From positions 143,838 to 207,837 of the forward strand of contig CACYJU010000006.1 of assembly GCA_902774845.1 (NCBI GenBank): a DNA stretch of 64,000 nucleotides. The letters run 5' to 3'. The stretch comes from an uncultured Bacteroidota bacterium (GTDB lineage Bacteria; Bacteroidota; Bacteroidia; Bacteroidales; P3). The notes under the pieces are model-generated. The model saw nothing but the letters and a program-made list of their open reading frames with translations, made no database searches and was not told the DNA's origin. Positions 42,559 to 52,586 of the stretch are shown here, one piece after another; the stretch's first letter is position 1, and the number at the start of each line of letters is the position of its first letter. The position numbers and the translations under genes are program-made.

Positions 42559-43149
42559 ATGAAGTGGTTCATTAAATGTTTCAAGCAGTATGCCGACTTC
42601 AAAGGTCGCGCCCGCAGACGTGAATTCTGGTGGTTCACGCTTATCAACTTCATCATCATGTTTGTAATGATGATATTCATGATGGTGCCTATGGTTAAAG
42701 GTATGATAAACGACCCCGAGATGATGGAGGCTATAAACGACGCCGGCGTCTATGGTTCAACTGCCCTCGACGATGATTACACAAAGCAGATGTACTCGCT
42801 GATGATGCACAGTACGGCATTCTACGTCTATTGCATCTTTTGCCTGCTGATACTCCTGCCCAGCTTGGCTGTCACGGTGCGCCGCCTGCACGACACGGGA
42901 CGTTCCGGTTGGTGGTTCGTGCCGATGTATGTCGGTATGCTTTTGAACAACATACCCACGCTGTTCAGCTGCAGCATAGGCGTCAAGATGTTGCTGATGC
43001 TCATCTCGCTCGCTGCTTTGATAGTATATCTGGTGTTCATGTTCCTCGACTCGCAGGAGGGCGAGAACAAATGGGGGCCCAACCCGAAGGAACCCCGATG
43101 GGAAGACGAACCCCAAGCGCACGAAGAGATGCCGATGGCAGAGAACTAA
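42559..43149 (+). CDS. DUF805 membrane protein, paralogue
   Basis: 196 residues from ATG 42559 (MKWFIKCFKQYADFKGRARR); the longer frame upstream overlaps the first DUF805 gene and reads spacer. Four hydrophobic spans, with VRRLHDTGRSGWWFVPMYVG in the middle and GENKWGPNPKE near the end, define DUF805. The first 17 codons are almost identical in DNA to those of the preceding gene. In place of the 125-residue insert it has a short loop (VKGMINDPEMMEAINDAGVY) of about 55 residues. Function unknown. Confidence 0.9.
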   Translation: MKWFIKCFKQYADFKGRARRREFWWFTLINFIIMFVMMIFMMVPMVKGMINDPEMMEAINDAGVYGSTALDDDYTKQMYSLMMHSTAFYVYCIFCLLILLPSLAVTVRRLHDTGRSGWWFVPMYVGMLLNNIPTLFSCSIGVKMLLMLISLAALIVYLVFMFLDSQEGENKWGPNPKEPRWEDEPQAHEEMPMAEN

Positions 43150-43207
43150 AGTATGACGAAGGGGAGCACAAGTGTTCCCCTTGTTTTTAATCACAAATCA
43201 CTAACCC

Positions 43208-44047
43208 ATGACCAAATACATAGGAGCACATGTGAGCGCGTCGGGTGGTATCTGCAACGCCATCCTCAACGCCGAAGCCATCGGAGCCAACGCCTTTGCC
43301 CTCTTCACGAGAAACCAGCGCAGCTGGGTGAGCAAGCCGCTCGCGACAGAGGAGATACACGCCTTCCGCGACCTGCTGGCCGAACGTGGATTCAACCCTG
43401 AACATGTGCTGCCTCACGACAGCTACCTCATCAACCTCGGGTCGCCCGACGAAGAGACTTTCCAGAAAAGCCGAGCCGCCTTCCTCGATGAGATGCAGCG
43501 TGCCCAGCAGCTAGGCCTGAAGCTGATGAACTTCCATCCGGGAAGCCACCTCAACAAGATAAGCGAGGAGGAATGTCTCGACCAGATAGCACGTGAGATA
43601 AACCGCGCCCTCGACCAGACAGAAGGGGTGACGGCAGTGATAGAGAACACCGCTGGACAAGGCACCAACCTCGGATGGAAGTTCGAGCATATTGCCCGTA
43701 TAATAGAAGGTGTGGAGGACAAAAGCCGCGTGGGCGTATGTATAGACACCTGCCACACCATCGCCGCCGGATATGACCTCTCGACCGAGATGGGCTACCA
43801 GTTCGCTATGGATGAGTTCGAACGTGTAATAGGATTCAAATACCTCCGCGCCGTACACCTCAACGACAGCAAGAAAGGCGCAGGCAGCCACGTTGACCGC
43901 CACGAAGTGCTGGGCGAAGGATTTTTAGGCAAAGCCTTCTTCGAACGCTTCATGCACGACCCCCGCTTCGACGAGATGCCCATAATACTCGAGACGCCCG
44001 ACCCGATGCGCTGGGCAGACGAGATAAGATGGCTGAGAAGCCTATAA
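43208..44047 (+). CDS. nfo: Endonuclease IV (AP endonuclease)
   Basis: Base-excision repair enzyme that cuts DNA at abasic sites; a TIM barrel with three zinc ions. It starts [16 protein letters not shown], with the family GAHxS motif. Metal-site blocks follow: [64 protein letters not shown] and IILETPDP. All expected His, Glu and Asp ligands are present. The 279 residues match the family. It ends with a shared terminator opposite typA. Confidence 0.97.
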   Translation: MTKYIGAHVSASGGICNAILNAEAIGANAFALFTRNQRSWVSKPLATEEIHAFRDLLAERGFNPEHVLPHDSYLINLGSPDEETFQKSRAAFLDEMQRAQQLGLKLMNFHPGSHLNKISEEECLDQIAREINRALDQTEGVTAVIENTAGQGTNLGWKFEHIARIIEGVEDKSRVGVCIDTCHTIAAGYDLSTEMGYQFAMDEFERVIGFKYLRAVHLNDSKKGAGSHVDRHEVLGEGFLGKAFFERFMHDPRFDEMPIILETPDPMRWADEIRWLRSL

Positions 44048-44051
44048 CAAC

Positions 44052-44081
44052 AAAAGCCGCTACAATCATAGCGGCTTTTTT
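44052..44081 (+). terminator. Bidirectional terminator nfo/typA
   Basis: AAAAGCCGCTA and TAGCGGCTTTT form a perfect 11-bp stem around CAATCA, with T runs on both strands. It lies five bases after the nfo stop and 57 bases from the typA stop. Confidence 0.9.
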
Positions 44082-44137
44082 ATTACGTTAACTTGTTATT
44101 GTGCTAAATTGTTAGTGGGTTTGTGTGTTGGGGTATA

Positions 44138-45973
<1,836 letters not shown>

Positions 45974-46002
45974 GTCAAATCTGATTTTCGAAAAAAGATT
46001 TG

Positions 46003-46010
46003 CAAAGATA
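46003..46010 (-). promoter_or_regulatory. -7 box of typA promoter
   Basis: TATCTTTG on the minus strand, 29 bases upstream of the typA start at 45973, in an otherwise AT-rich leader. Confidence 0.7.
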
Positions 46011-46216
46011 CGTTTTTTTCTTCAGAAGATATATGATGGCCAAAATATATAAATGGCGGCGTGCTCCGCTGGGGCGTTTTGACCAGTACAAGTGGAATAT
46101 ACAAATGGGGAAGACAACTGACCTCCATTTATATATTTGAACCTTCTTATTTTGAGAAAACGAAGTGTGAATACAAAAAAAATAGACTCAATAGACGGAG
46201 TCTTTTATTTTTTTTG

Positions 46217-46224
46217 TATCTTTG
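46217..46224 (+). promoter_or_regulatory. -7 box of DUF6427 gene
   Basis: TATCTTTG after a long T run, 28 bases before the GTG at 46253. This position excludes starts further upstream. It may drive the plus-strand gene series that follows. Confidence 0.7.
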
Positions 46225-46252
46225 CGGTTTAAAACGAATAAAAAAAAGAAGC

Positions 46253-47224
46253 GTGATAAAAGTGTTCAGGACAAACGGTGTGTTGCAGATTGCGATAATA
46301 GCTATTGCTGTTGTGGCAATATGGGTGGGATGGTTTGTTGAACCGGAGGTGATGACGGACAGGGGTGACGGAGGACCGCTGTATATATTGATCAAAAATA
46401 CACTGGGATCAAACGGGATAGTGAGCGTAATTATCGCGCTGATACTGACGCTGACTGAGGGTTATCTGCTGAACCGCCTGCTGTACGAGAGGGGGTTGAT
46501 TCCGTTGAACACGCTCATGCCGATGCTGCTATATGTGTTGGTGATGGGAATAGGGGCCAACGGATGCAGGCTGACGCCGGGGTTGATAACCAACCTGTGG
46601 GTGATACTGGCGTTGTGGTCAGTGATGCCGAAAGAGGGGGTGATAAAGACGGAGGGGAGCATATTCAACAGCGGCCTGCTGTGCGGTATGGCTGCATTGA
46701 CGTGGACGCCGGGTGTGGTGGTGATGGTGCCGATAACCATAGGTCAGCTAATATATAAGATGTACAGAGGCCGAGAGTGGGCCGTGGGAATACTTGGGCT
46801 ACTGGCACCTATCGTGATCGTGCTTACAACCGCGTTTCTCATTGACGATTGGGGAATGATTGTAACGTACACGGAAACAATCGCGGGAGGCTGGGGACTG
46901 AGAGCAAGCGTAAGGTGGGACTCGATTTTGGAGACGACGGTGTTGGGATTGTTCGCCATGGTGACGACGGTCGGGACGCTGACGATGCTGGAGCGGAAGA
47001 CGATAGCGCAGCGGACACACGGGTTAGTCATAGTCACAGTGTTCATATACAGTCTTGCGACGCTTTTCTACGAGAGCCTTATGCCCGTCGACGCAGAGCC
47101 TTTCGCGGTGGTTGTGGCAGCCATGGGGAGCATATATTTCATGGAGAAGAAGAAACACTTATGGATTTATGATATCATGATTGGATTGCTGTTCTTGACC
47201 AGTCTGCTAAATTATATTAAGTAA
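46253..47224 (+). CDS. DUF6427-type inner-membrane protein
   Basis: 323 residues from GTG 46253, the first in-frame start after the promoter, with a purine-rich AAAAAAAGAAGC just upstream. The frame continues far upstream, but that part overlaps the promoter and is not protein-like. The product starts MIKVFRTNGVLQIAIIAIAV and has about ten hydrophobic spans, with VEGNRLLYERGLIPLNTLMP-like and MLERKTIAQRTHGLVIV segments typical of DUF6427, a Bacteroidota-specific family of unknown function. It heads a plus-strand series with rnhB, a DUF6913 gene and dapA. Confidence 0.83.
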   Translation: MIKVFRTNGVLQIAIIAIAVVAIWVGWFVEPEVMTDRGDGGPLYILIKNTLGSNGIVSVIIALILTLTEGYLLNRLLYERGLIPLNTLMPMLLYVLVMGIGANGCRLTPGLITNLWVILALWSVMPKEGVIKTEGSIFNSGLLCGMAALTWTPGVVVMVPITIGQLIYKMYRGREWAVGILGLLAPIVIVLTTAFLIDDWGMIVTYTETIAGGWGLRASVRWDSILETTVLGLFAMVTTVGTLTMLERKTIAQRTHGLVIVTVFIYSLATLFYESLMPVDAEPFAVVVAAMGSIYFMEKKKHLWIYDIMIGLLFLTSLLNYIK

Positions 47225-47231
47225 AAGTATC

Positions 47232-47254
47232 ACATTTGTCCAACCACTAATCAC
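47232..47254. repeat. Fragment of the dispersed intergenic repeat
   Basis: ACATTTGTCCAACCACTAAT followed by CAC differs at a few positions from the right part of the copy at 41582-41660. Here the hairpin core is absent. Confidence 0.6.
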
Positions 47255-47259
47255 TATAC

Positions 47260-47844
47260 ATGTTGCAGAGTTACTATAGACAAGGTCTGATTGAATGCGG
47301 GTGCGACGAAGCCGGGCGAGGATGCCTGGCGGGGCCGGTGTTTGCCGCCGCTGTGATCCTGCCTGCTGACTATAGGAACGAGAAGCTGAACGACTCGAAG
47401 AAGCTGACAGCACGGCAACGGGAAGCCCTGAGAGCGGAAATCGAGCAAGAGGCGATAGCGTGGGCAGTGGCGAGTGTGAGCAACGAAGAGATAGACCAGT
47501 TGAACATACTCCGTGCGGCGATACACGCGATGAACCTGGCCGTGAACCAGCTTACGACCAAACCCGATCTTCTGATTATTGACGGCAACCGGTTCTACAA
47601 TGAGACGGACATAGAGCATGTGTGCGTCGTGAAAGGCGACGCGAAATTCATGTCGATTGCAGCCGCCTCAATATTGGCCAAGACTCACAGGGATGAAAAG
47701 ATGGCATCACTGGAACTTGACTACCCCGGATACGGATGGTCCAAAAACAAAGGCTACCCGACAGCAGACCACTACAAGGCGATAGCAGAACTGGGCATCA
47801 CACCCTACCACCGGAAGACATTCAGACTGGTCAAAGATGTGTGA
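47260..47844 (+). CDS. rnhB: Ribonuclease HII
   Basis: Removes ribonucleotides and RNA primers from RNA-DNA hybrids. The signature CDEAGRGCLAGPVFAAAVIL gives Asp16, Glu17 and the GRG turn. The third acidic residue is in LLIIDGNRFY, and the fourth in ILAKTHRDEKM. The C-terminal YGWSKNKGYPTADHYKAI and TPYHRKTFRLV are family-typical. The 194 residues match the family. A fragment of the dispersed repeat (47232-47254) lies directly before its start. Confidence 0.97.
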   Translation: MLQSYYRQGLIECGCDEAGRGCLAGPVFAAAVILPADYRNEKLNDSKKLTARQREALRAEIEQEAIAWAVASVSNEEIDQLNILRAAIHAMNLAVNQLTTKPDLLIIDGNRFYNETDIEHVCVVKGDAKFMSIAAASILAKTHRDEKMASLELDYPGYGWSKNKGYPTADHYKAIAELGITPYHRKTFRLVKDV

Positions 47845-47880
47845 TGGTTTAATAGACTAACAAGATAACACAAAAAATAT

Positions 47881-48438
47881 ATGGGATACCCTTTCAAAAA
47901 GATAAAGCAGAAATACATGCTCAAGGCCTTGCGGCAGCGGAGACACCGCCGTGAGATCAAGAACATGGAGCAGGTGGGTACTATCGGCATCGTCTTCCAT
48001 ATCGGAGACGAGCTGTCGTGGAAATACCTCTACGCCATTGTGCAAGAGCTGGAACGAGCCAACCGGAGAGTGCACATGATTTGCGACCAGCCAAGAGGCC
48101 AGGAGCTGAGCTACATCATAACACACTCTCAGACCTCCATCTGCCACGATAAGGAGGACTTCGACCTGTGGGGTGTGCCTCGCGAGAGTTCCATCGACCC
48201 GTTCTTGTCTCATAAGTACGACATAATGATAGACACGACGGGCGGCGACTCCTTCTTCTCTCAATACATGGTGCTGAGAGCCGAAAGCGACCTGAACATC
48301 ACCTACGTCGACGACAGTGAGCAACAGGACCCGCGTGCTATGGAGATATATGACATGACCATCCATGGCAACGGTCCGATAGACATCCCAGCCTTCTTCG
48401 AAAACGTCTGCAACTATCTGCAGATGGTCAGGAAATAA
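47881..48438 (+). CDS. DUF6913 family protein
   Basis: 185 residues, no signal peptide or membrane span. The N-terminus is strongly basic (FKKIKQKYMLKALRQRRHRR), then a Rossmann-like alternation follows (VGTIGIVFHIGDELSWKYLY, VHMICDQP, YDIMIDTTGGDSFFSQYMVL, DLNITYVD). The overall pattern matches DUF6913, a Bacteroidota family of unknown function often seen just before dapA, as here (40 bases). A basic N-terminus might bind RNA, but that is speculation. Confidence 0.8.
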   Translation: MGYPFKKIKQKYMLKALRQRRHRREIKNMEQVGTIGIVFHIGDELSWKYLYAIVQELERANRRVHMICDQPRGQELSYIITHSQTSICHDKEDFDLWGVPRESSIDPFLSHKYDIMIDTTGGDSFFSQYMVLRAESDLNITYVDDSEQQDPRAMEIYDMTIHGNGPIDIPAFFENVCNYLQMVRK

Positions 48439-48478
48439 CCCAACCAACATTCACCATTAACACCCTAACCCTAAACCC

Positions 48479-49363
48479 ATGAAAGGACTTTTTACCGGAA
48501 CCGGCGTGGCGCTGGTGACCCCCTTCAGGAAACAGTCGACCATAGACTTTTCCCGTCTGCAGAACCTTATCGACAACATCATAGACTCTGGTGTCAACTA
48601 CATCGTCGCCCTCGGCACCACAAGTGAGGCGGCCACGATGACCGATAGCGAGAAGTCGACCATCCAGGATTTCGTCATCGAAGCCGTCGACGACCGTGTG
48701 CCCATCATGCTCGGCATGGGGGGCAACAACACTCAAGCCGTGCTGGACAACATCAGCAACACCAACTTCGACGGCATCAGTGGCATCCTGTCGGTGGCGC
48801 CATACTACAACAAACCTCAACAGAGGGGCTTAGCCCAACATTTCAAGATGATAGCCGAACTCTCGCCCGTGCCCGTTGTCATCTACAACGTGCCGGGACG
48901 CACTGGCTGTAACATCAACGCCGAGACCACCCTGCAACTGGCCCATGAGTGTCCTAACATCATTGGCATCAAGGAAGCCAGCGGCAACATGCAACAAATC
49001 ATGCATATCCTGCGCGAGAAACCCGCCTCCTTCCAGGTCATATCCGGCGACGATGCCCTCACGCTGCCCATGATTGCCCTCGGCGCCTCGGGAGTCATCT
49101 CGGTGGCTGCCAACGCTTTGCCCAAAGAGATGTCTCAGATGGTCTCCCTAGCCATGAAAGGCGACTTCAAGAAAGCGCAGCAACTGCACTACAAGATGCT
49201 CCCGCTCATGAACGCGATGTTCGAGGAAGGCAATCCCGCCGGTGTGAAAGCCCTCCTGGAGATAGCAACCCAAGGTCAGTTCACCAATGCCCTGCGTATG
49301 CCTCTCGTGAAAGTCAGCAAGCCCCTCTACAACAAACTCGCCTCCCTGTACAACGAACTCTGA
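48479..49363 (+). CDS. dapA: 4-Hydroxy-tetrahydrodipicolinate synthase
   Basis: Condenses pyruvate with aspartate semialdehyde in lysine and diaminopimelate synthesis. TIM-barrel aldolase, 294 residues. GTGVALVTPF starts the barrel and ALGTTSEAATMTDSEK gives the Thr pair. VVIYNVPGRTGCNI carries the active-site Tyr (about 135), and the Schiff-base Lys is in IIGIKEASGNM (about 164). The carboxylate-binding GR is kept. Length and motifs match the family. It lies between the DUF6913 gene and the shortened polyprenyl synthase. Confidence 0.97.
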   Translation: MKGLFTGTGVALVTPFRKQSTIDFSRLQNLIDNIIDSGVNYIVALGTTSEAATMTDSEKSTIQDFVIEAVDDRVPIMLGMGGNNTQAVLDNISNTNFDGISGILSVAPYYNKPQQRGLAQHFKMIAELSPVPVVIYNVPGRTGCNINAETTLQLAHECPNIIGIKEASGNMQQIMHILREKPASFQVISGDDALTLPMIALGASGVISVAANALPKEMSQMVSLAMKGDFKKAQQLHYKMLPLMNAMFEEGNPAGVKALLEIATQGQFTNALRMPLVKVSKPLYNKLASLYNEL

Positions 49364-49379
49364 ATCCTTTCTCACTAAC

Positions 49380-49398
49380 ACCCTCTCCGGGCTCGAAC
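49380..49398. repeat. Possible diverged hairpin core
   Basis: ACCCTCTCCGGGCTCGAAC, between dapA and the polyprenyl synthase gene, matches the GCCC-family core at about 14 of 19 positions. The match is weak and could be chance. Confidence 0.35.
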
Positions 49399-49406
49399 CA
49401 TTTAAT

Positions 49407-50192
49407 TTGTCAGACCTCGAAAACATAAAAGACCTTCTCTCCGAAGAGCTGAAACTCGTACACCTCGAGTACGAGCAGCACCTCCACAGCCAGGTGCCGC
49501 TCCTCGAAGAGGTCAACAGTTACATCCTCCTCCACCGTGGCAAAGAGCTGCGCTCGCTCCTCGTACTCCTCTCGGCTGCAGCCCCCTCCGCCTCCTCCCT
49601 CGCCATCACCCCTTCTGTCATAAAATATGCCACCGTCGTCGAGATGCTGCATAACGCCAGCCTCCTCCACGACGACGTCGTCGACCAATCGCCCCTCCGG
49701 CGCGGAAGCCAGTCGGTGCCCTATCACTGGAACAGCCGTCTTGCCATCCTCTGTGGCGACTACTACCTCGCCCAGGTCATGCGACTTCTCCAGGAGACCG
49801 ACGACAAGGAAGCCATGCGTATAGTCAACCACACGGTCATCGAGATGTCCGAAGGCGAGATCCTCCAGCAGCAGTATATCGCCGACGCTCGACTCGACAG
49901 CGCCGTCTACTACGAAATCCTACGACGCAAGACCGCCTCCCTCATGCAGGCTTCCTGCCAACTCGGGAACCCTTCTATGCAATCGTTCGGCCTCCATTAC
50001 GGCATGGCTTTCCAACTCTGGGACGATATCAACGACTACGACGAAGACACCGCTATAGCCAAACCACCTGTCGAAGTGCTGCAAAAAGAGAAACAGAAAC
50101 ATCTCGCAGCCGCCTTCGACCTGATAACCCCTTTCCCCTCTTCCAAATACAAATACGCAATAACCAGCCTCCTCGAGATACTAAATAGTTAA
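49407..50192 (+). CDS. Polyprenyl synthase, internally shortened
   Basis: Relative of all-trans polyprenyl diphosphate synthases that build side chains for quinones. The TTG at 49407 gives the family-like start SDLENIKDLLSEELK. The first Asp-rich motif is LLHDDVVDQSPLRRG (about residue 88). KQMRP-like HRGKELRSLLVLL precedes it, MSEGEILQQQ follows, and the second motif is FQLWDDINDYDED. Family members are about 320 residues; this one has 261. The missing part falls right after the second motif: the GKxxGxDxxxxKxTLP region is absent and the sequence jumps to a normal C-terminal helix (KEKQKHLAAAFDLITPFP). Loss of the Lys that binds the diphosphate suggests weak or altered activity. Confidence 0.85.
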   Translation: MSDLENIKDLLSEELKLVHLEYEQHLHSQVPLLEEVNSYILLHRGKELRSLLVLLSAAAPSASSLAITPSVIKYATVVEMLHNASLLHDDVVDQSPLRRGSQSVPYHWNSRLAILCGDYYLAQVMRLLQETDDKEAMRIVNHTVIEMSEGEILQQQYIADARLDSAVYYEILRRKTASLMQASCQLGNPSMQSFGLHYGMAFQLWDDINDYDEDTAIAKPPVEVLQKEKQKHLAAAFDLITPFPSSKYKYAITSLLEILNS

Positions 50193-50234
50193 TAGATAAC
50201 AGATAATAGTTAATAGTTAAAAATTAAAACGAAT

Positions 50235-50729
50235 ATGAAACGAATCCTGCTTTCTTTTGCTTTTATCGCCTTGTCGGTTCTCGCTTTCGCACAAAACGCC
50301 AAGATGCCTGACAATGTGACATTGAAAAGTCTCGACGGACAGTCTGTCCAGTCGTCCGTCATCCAGAACGACGGCAAACCCATCATCATCAGTTTCTGGG
50401 CCACCTGGTGCAAACCCTGCAACAAGGAGCTCAACGCCATCCGTGAAGTGTACGAAGAATGGCAAGAGGAAACCGGAGTGAAGCTTGTGGCCATATCCAT
50501 CGACGACGCCCGCTCGGCATCGCGTGTGAAACCCCATGTCGACGGCAATGACTGGCCCTACGAGGTCTATCTTGACCAGAACCAAGACTTCAAGCGCGCC
50601 ATGAACGTGGTGAACGTGCCTCATACCTTCATCCTCAACGGCGAAGGCGAGATCGTCTGGCAGCACACCTCATACGTTGACGGCAGCGAAGAAGAGGTCA
50701 TAGAAGAAGTCCGCAAACTCCTGAAGTAG
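50235..50729 (+). CDS. TlpA-like periplasmic thioredoxin
   Basis: 164 residues with a signal peptide (MKRILLSFAFIALSVLAFAQ). A thioredoxin fold of the TlpA/ResA type follows: IIISFWATWCKPCNKELNAI with the redox CKPC at about residues 58-61, LVAISIDDARSAS, and the cis-Pro loop NVPHTFIL. It probably reduces or oxidises exported Cys proteins. The next genes are a DUF6029 outer-membrane protein and an Omp28-like lipoprotein that itself has a CTNC motif, so they may be partners or substrates. Confidence 0.92.
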   Translation: MKRILLSFAFIALSVLAFAQNAKMPDNVTLKSLDGQSVQSSVIQNDGKPIIISFWATWCKPCNKELNAIREVYEEWQEETGVKLVAISIDDARSASRVKPHVDGNDWPYEVYLDQNQDFKRAMNVVNVPHTFILNGEGEIVWQHTSYVDGSEEEVIEEVRKLLK

Positions 50730-50775
50730 ATTTTAGCGGATAATACACCTTTACACCATTACACCTTTACACTGA

Positions 50776-52470
50776 ATGAAATTTTCAACAAATAACCGCC
50801 CAGTACGGTCACGGACTAAACTTTCAACTTTATTAATAGCCCTCATCCTGATTCCCATTACTAGTGCCAACGCACAAGGCATACTCGGAGGACACGTTAC
50901 GGGCAACATACAGATCGACGGGCAGACCTCCAGCCGCGATACCCTCATCGGTGCCAACGCCGTAGAGGAGGGTCTGCTTCTCAACGCCCGTGCCGACATC
51001 CTCTACACCAACGGAAACTTCTCGGCTGGGATGCGCTTCGAAGCCTACCAGAATCCCTTGCCTGGATTTAACATAAAATACAAGGGACAGGGTATAGCCA
51101 ACTACTTTGCCTCCTATAACGGCAGCTGGCTCTCAGTAACCGCCGGCACCTTCTACGAGCAGTTCGGCAACGGAATGATACTGCGCGCCTACGAGGACCG
51201 CTATCTCGGAATGGACAACGCCATCCTCGGTTTCAAACTAGCCGTGCGTCCCGTAAACGGACTCACCCTCAAAGGTGTCTTCGGTAAGCAGCGCTACTAT
51301 TGGGAATGGGGCGACGGACTGGTGCGCGGCGTTGATGCTGAGTTGAACTTCAACAGCATCATCAAATCTTTCGCCGAAAGTAAGACCCGCATCACCATCG
51401 GCGGCGGATTCGTGAGCAAATACGAGAAAGACGAGGTCATCCTGGCCGAAAACCCTGAATACAAACTCAACCTGCCTCACAATATCGGTGCGGGAAGCGT
51501 ACGTCTCGACCTCTCTCACGGTGGATTCAACCTACAGGCCGAATACGCACGCAAAGGACAAGATCCCAACGTGATAAACAACTACATCTACCGCGAGGGT
51601 CAGGCTCTCTTCATCTCTGCAGGATACTCCCAGCGCGGTCTCAGCGCCAACATCCAGGCCAAACGTGTCGACAACATGTGCTTCAAGTCGGTCCGCAGCG
51701 AGACCGGCGAGATGCTCTACATCAACTACATCCCCTCTATCACCAAGCAGCACACCTACGCCTTCCTCTCCATGTACCCCTATGCAACACAGGCCACCGG
51801 CGAGATGGGATTGCAGGGTGATGTGATGTACAAGATAAAGAAAGGGACCGCCCTCGGCGGAAAATACGGCACCGACCTGCACCTCAACGCATCCGTCATC
51901 ACCGGCATCGAGACCAACACCATCGGCGGTCGTGGAACCGAAGGCTACTCTTCCCACTTCTTCAAACCCGTCGGACTCTACTATGCCGACATCAACTTCG
52001 AGTTTAACAAGAAGATATCTCAGAAACTCAAACTCGCACTCACCTACGGATTCATCCGTTTCAACCCCATCGTCGAAGGTCATGAGGGCAACATCCACAC
52101 CAACAACGTCGTTGTAGCCGACCTCACCTGGAAGGTCAACCCCAAGCATGTGCTGCGTTTCGAGGCCGAATGGCTGGCCAGCAACTCCGTATACGACCGC
52201 ACCGTCGACGACAAACGTTGCGGCGACTGGCTGATGGGACTTATCGAGTATAACTTCACCTCCAAGTTCTTCGTCTCCCTCAGCGACCAATGGTGCTACA
52301 AGGACGGTATCGGAAACTACTACAACATCTCCCTCGGCTACACCCACAAGGCCACCCGCATCCAGGTGGGCTACGGCAAGCAACGCGAAGGCATCATCTG
52401 CATCGGAGGAGTCTGCCGTCAGGTACCCGCCGCCAACGGCCTAACATTCTCCCTCTCAACCAGTTTCTAG
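50776..52470 (+). CDS. DUF6029 outer-membrane protein
   Basis: 564 residues. After an unusual Arg-rich N-terminus (STNNRPVRSRTKLSTLL) comes a hydrophobic signal stretch ending TSANAQ, then beta-strand-rich sequence with DUF6029 blocks: GHVTGNIQIDGQ, SAGMRFEAYQNPLPGF, VTAGTFYEQFGNGMILRAYE and a barrel-like C-terminus ending GLTFSLSTSF. The last residue Phe fits an outer-membrane barrel. The first codons contain a 35-base repeat also present in the MATE gene, so the signal peptide has probably been remodelled by repeat DNA. Function unknown. Bacteroidota genomes often keep it beside TlpA and Omp28 genes, as here. Confidence 0.88.
   Translation: MKFSTNNRPVRSRTKLSTLLIALILIPITSANAQGILGGHVTGNIQIDGQTSSRDTLIGANAVEEGLLLNARADILYTNGNFSAGMRFEAYQNPLPGFNIKYKGQGIANYFASYNGSWLSVTAGTFYEQFGNGMILRAYEDRYLGMDNAILGFKLAVRPVNGLTLKGVFGKQRYYWEWGDGLVRGVDAELNFNSIIKSFAESKTRITIGGGFVSKYEKDEVILAENPEYKLNLPHNIGAGSVRLDLSHGGFNLQAEYARKGQDPNVINNYIYREGQALFISAGYSQRGLSANIQAKRVDNMCFKSVRSETGEMLYINYIPSITKQHTYAFLSMYPYATQATGEMGLQGDVMYKIKKGTALGGKYGTDLHLNASVITGIETNTIGGRGTEGYSSHFFKPVGLYYADINFEFNKKISQKLKLALTYGFIRFNPIVEGHEGNIHTNNVVVADLTWKVNPKHVLRFEAEWLASNSVYDRTVDDKRCGDWLMGLIEYNFTSKFFVSLSDQWCYKDGIGNYYNISLGYTHKATRIQVGYGKQREGIICIGGVCRQVPAANGLTFSLSTSF
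50785..50819. repeat. 35-bp repeat, copy in DUF6029 gene
   Basis: TCAACAAATAACCGCCCAGT, then ACGGTCACGGACTAA. It matches 54128-54162 at 32 of 35 positions but is read in a different frame (here STNNRPVRSRT). Confidence 0.85.
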
Positions 52471-52516
52471 CCGCGTGCTCGCGGAGAGCGGATAAAATAA
52501 TGTATGCTTCGCATAC
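52471..52516. other. Two small hairpins
   Basis: CCGCG/CGCGG (52471-52484) and GTATGC/GCATAC (52502-52516) lie between the DUF6029 stop and the Omp28 gene. There is no T run, so they are not standard terminators. They could stabilise mRNA ends. Confidence 0.5.
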
Positions 52517-52586
52517 GAAGATTGTCTCAAACATATAAAGAAGCGAGCCTTTTAAACATATCAACACCCAACATATCAAATAGAAC

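Noticed and set aside
46033..46140. 35-codon ORF before the DUF6427 gene
   Set aside because: No signal, motif or promoter in front of it; probably chance in a spacer.
45974..46252. Riboswitch or tRNA in the typA/DUF6427 spacer
   Set aside because: No conserved riboswitch core or cloverleaf could be recognised; the spacer holds two promoters and AT-rich sequence.
51532..52383. 283-codon minus-strand ORF opposite DUF6029
   Set aside because: Shadow ORF with Val/Gly/Asp bias. There is no promoter or start context, and the opposite gene is supported by family similarity.
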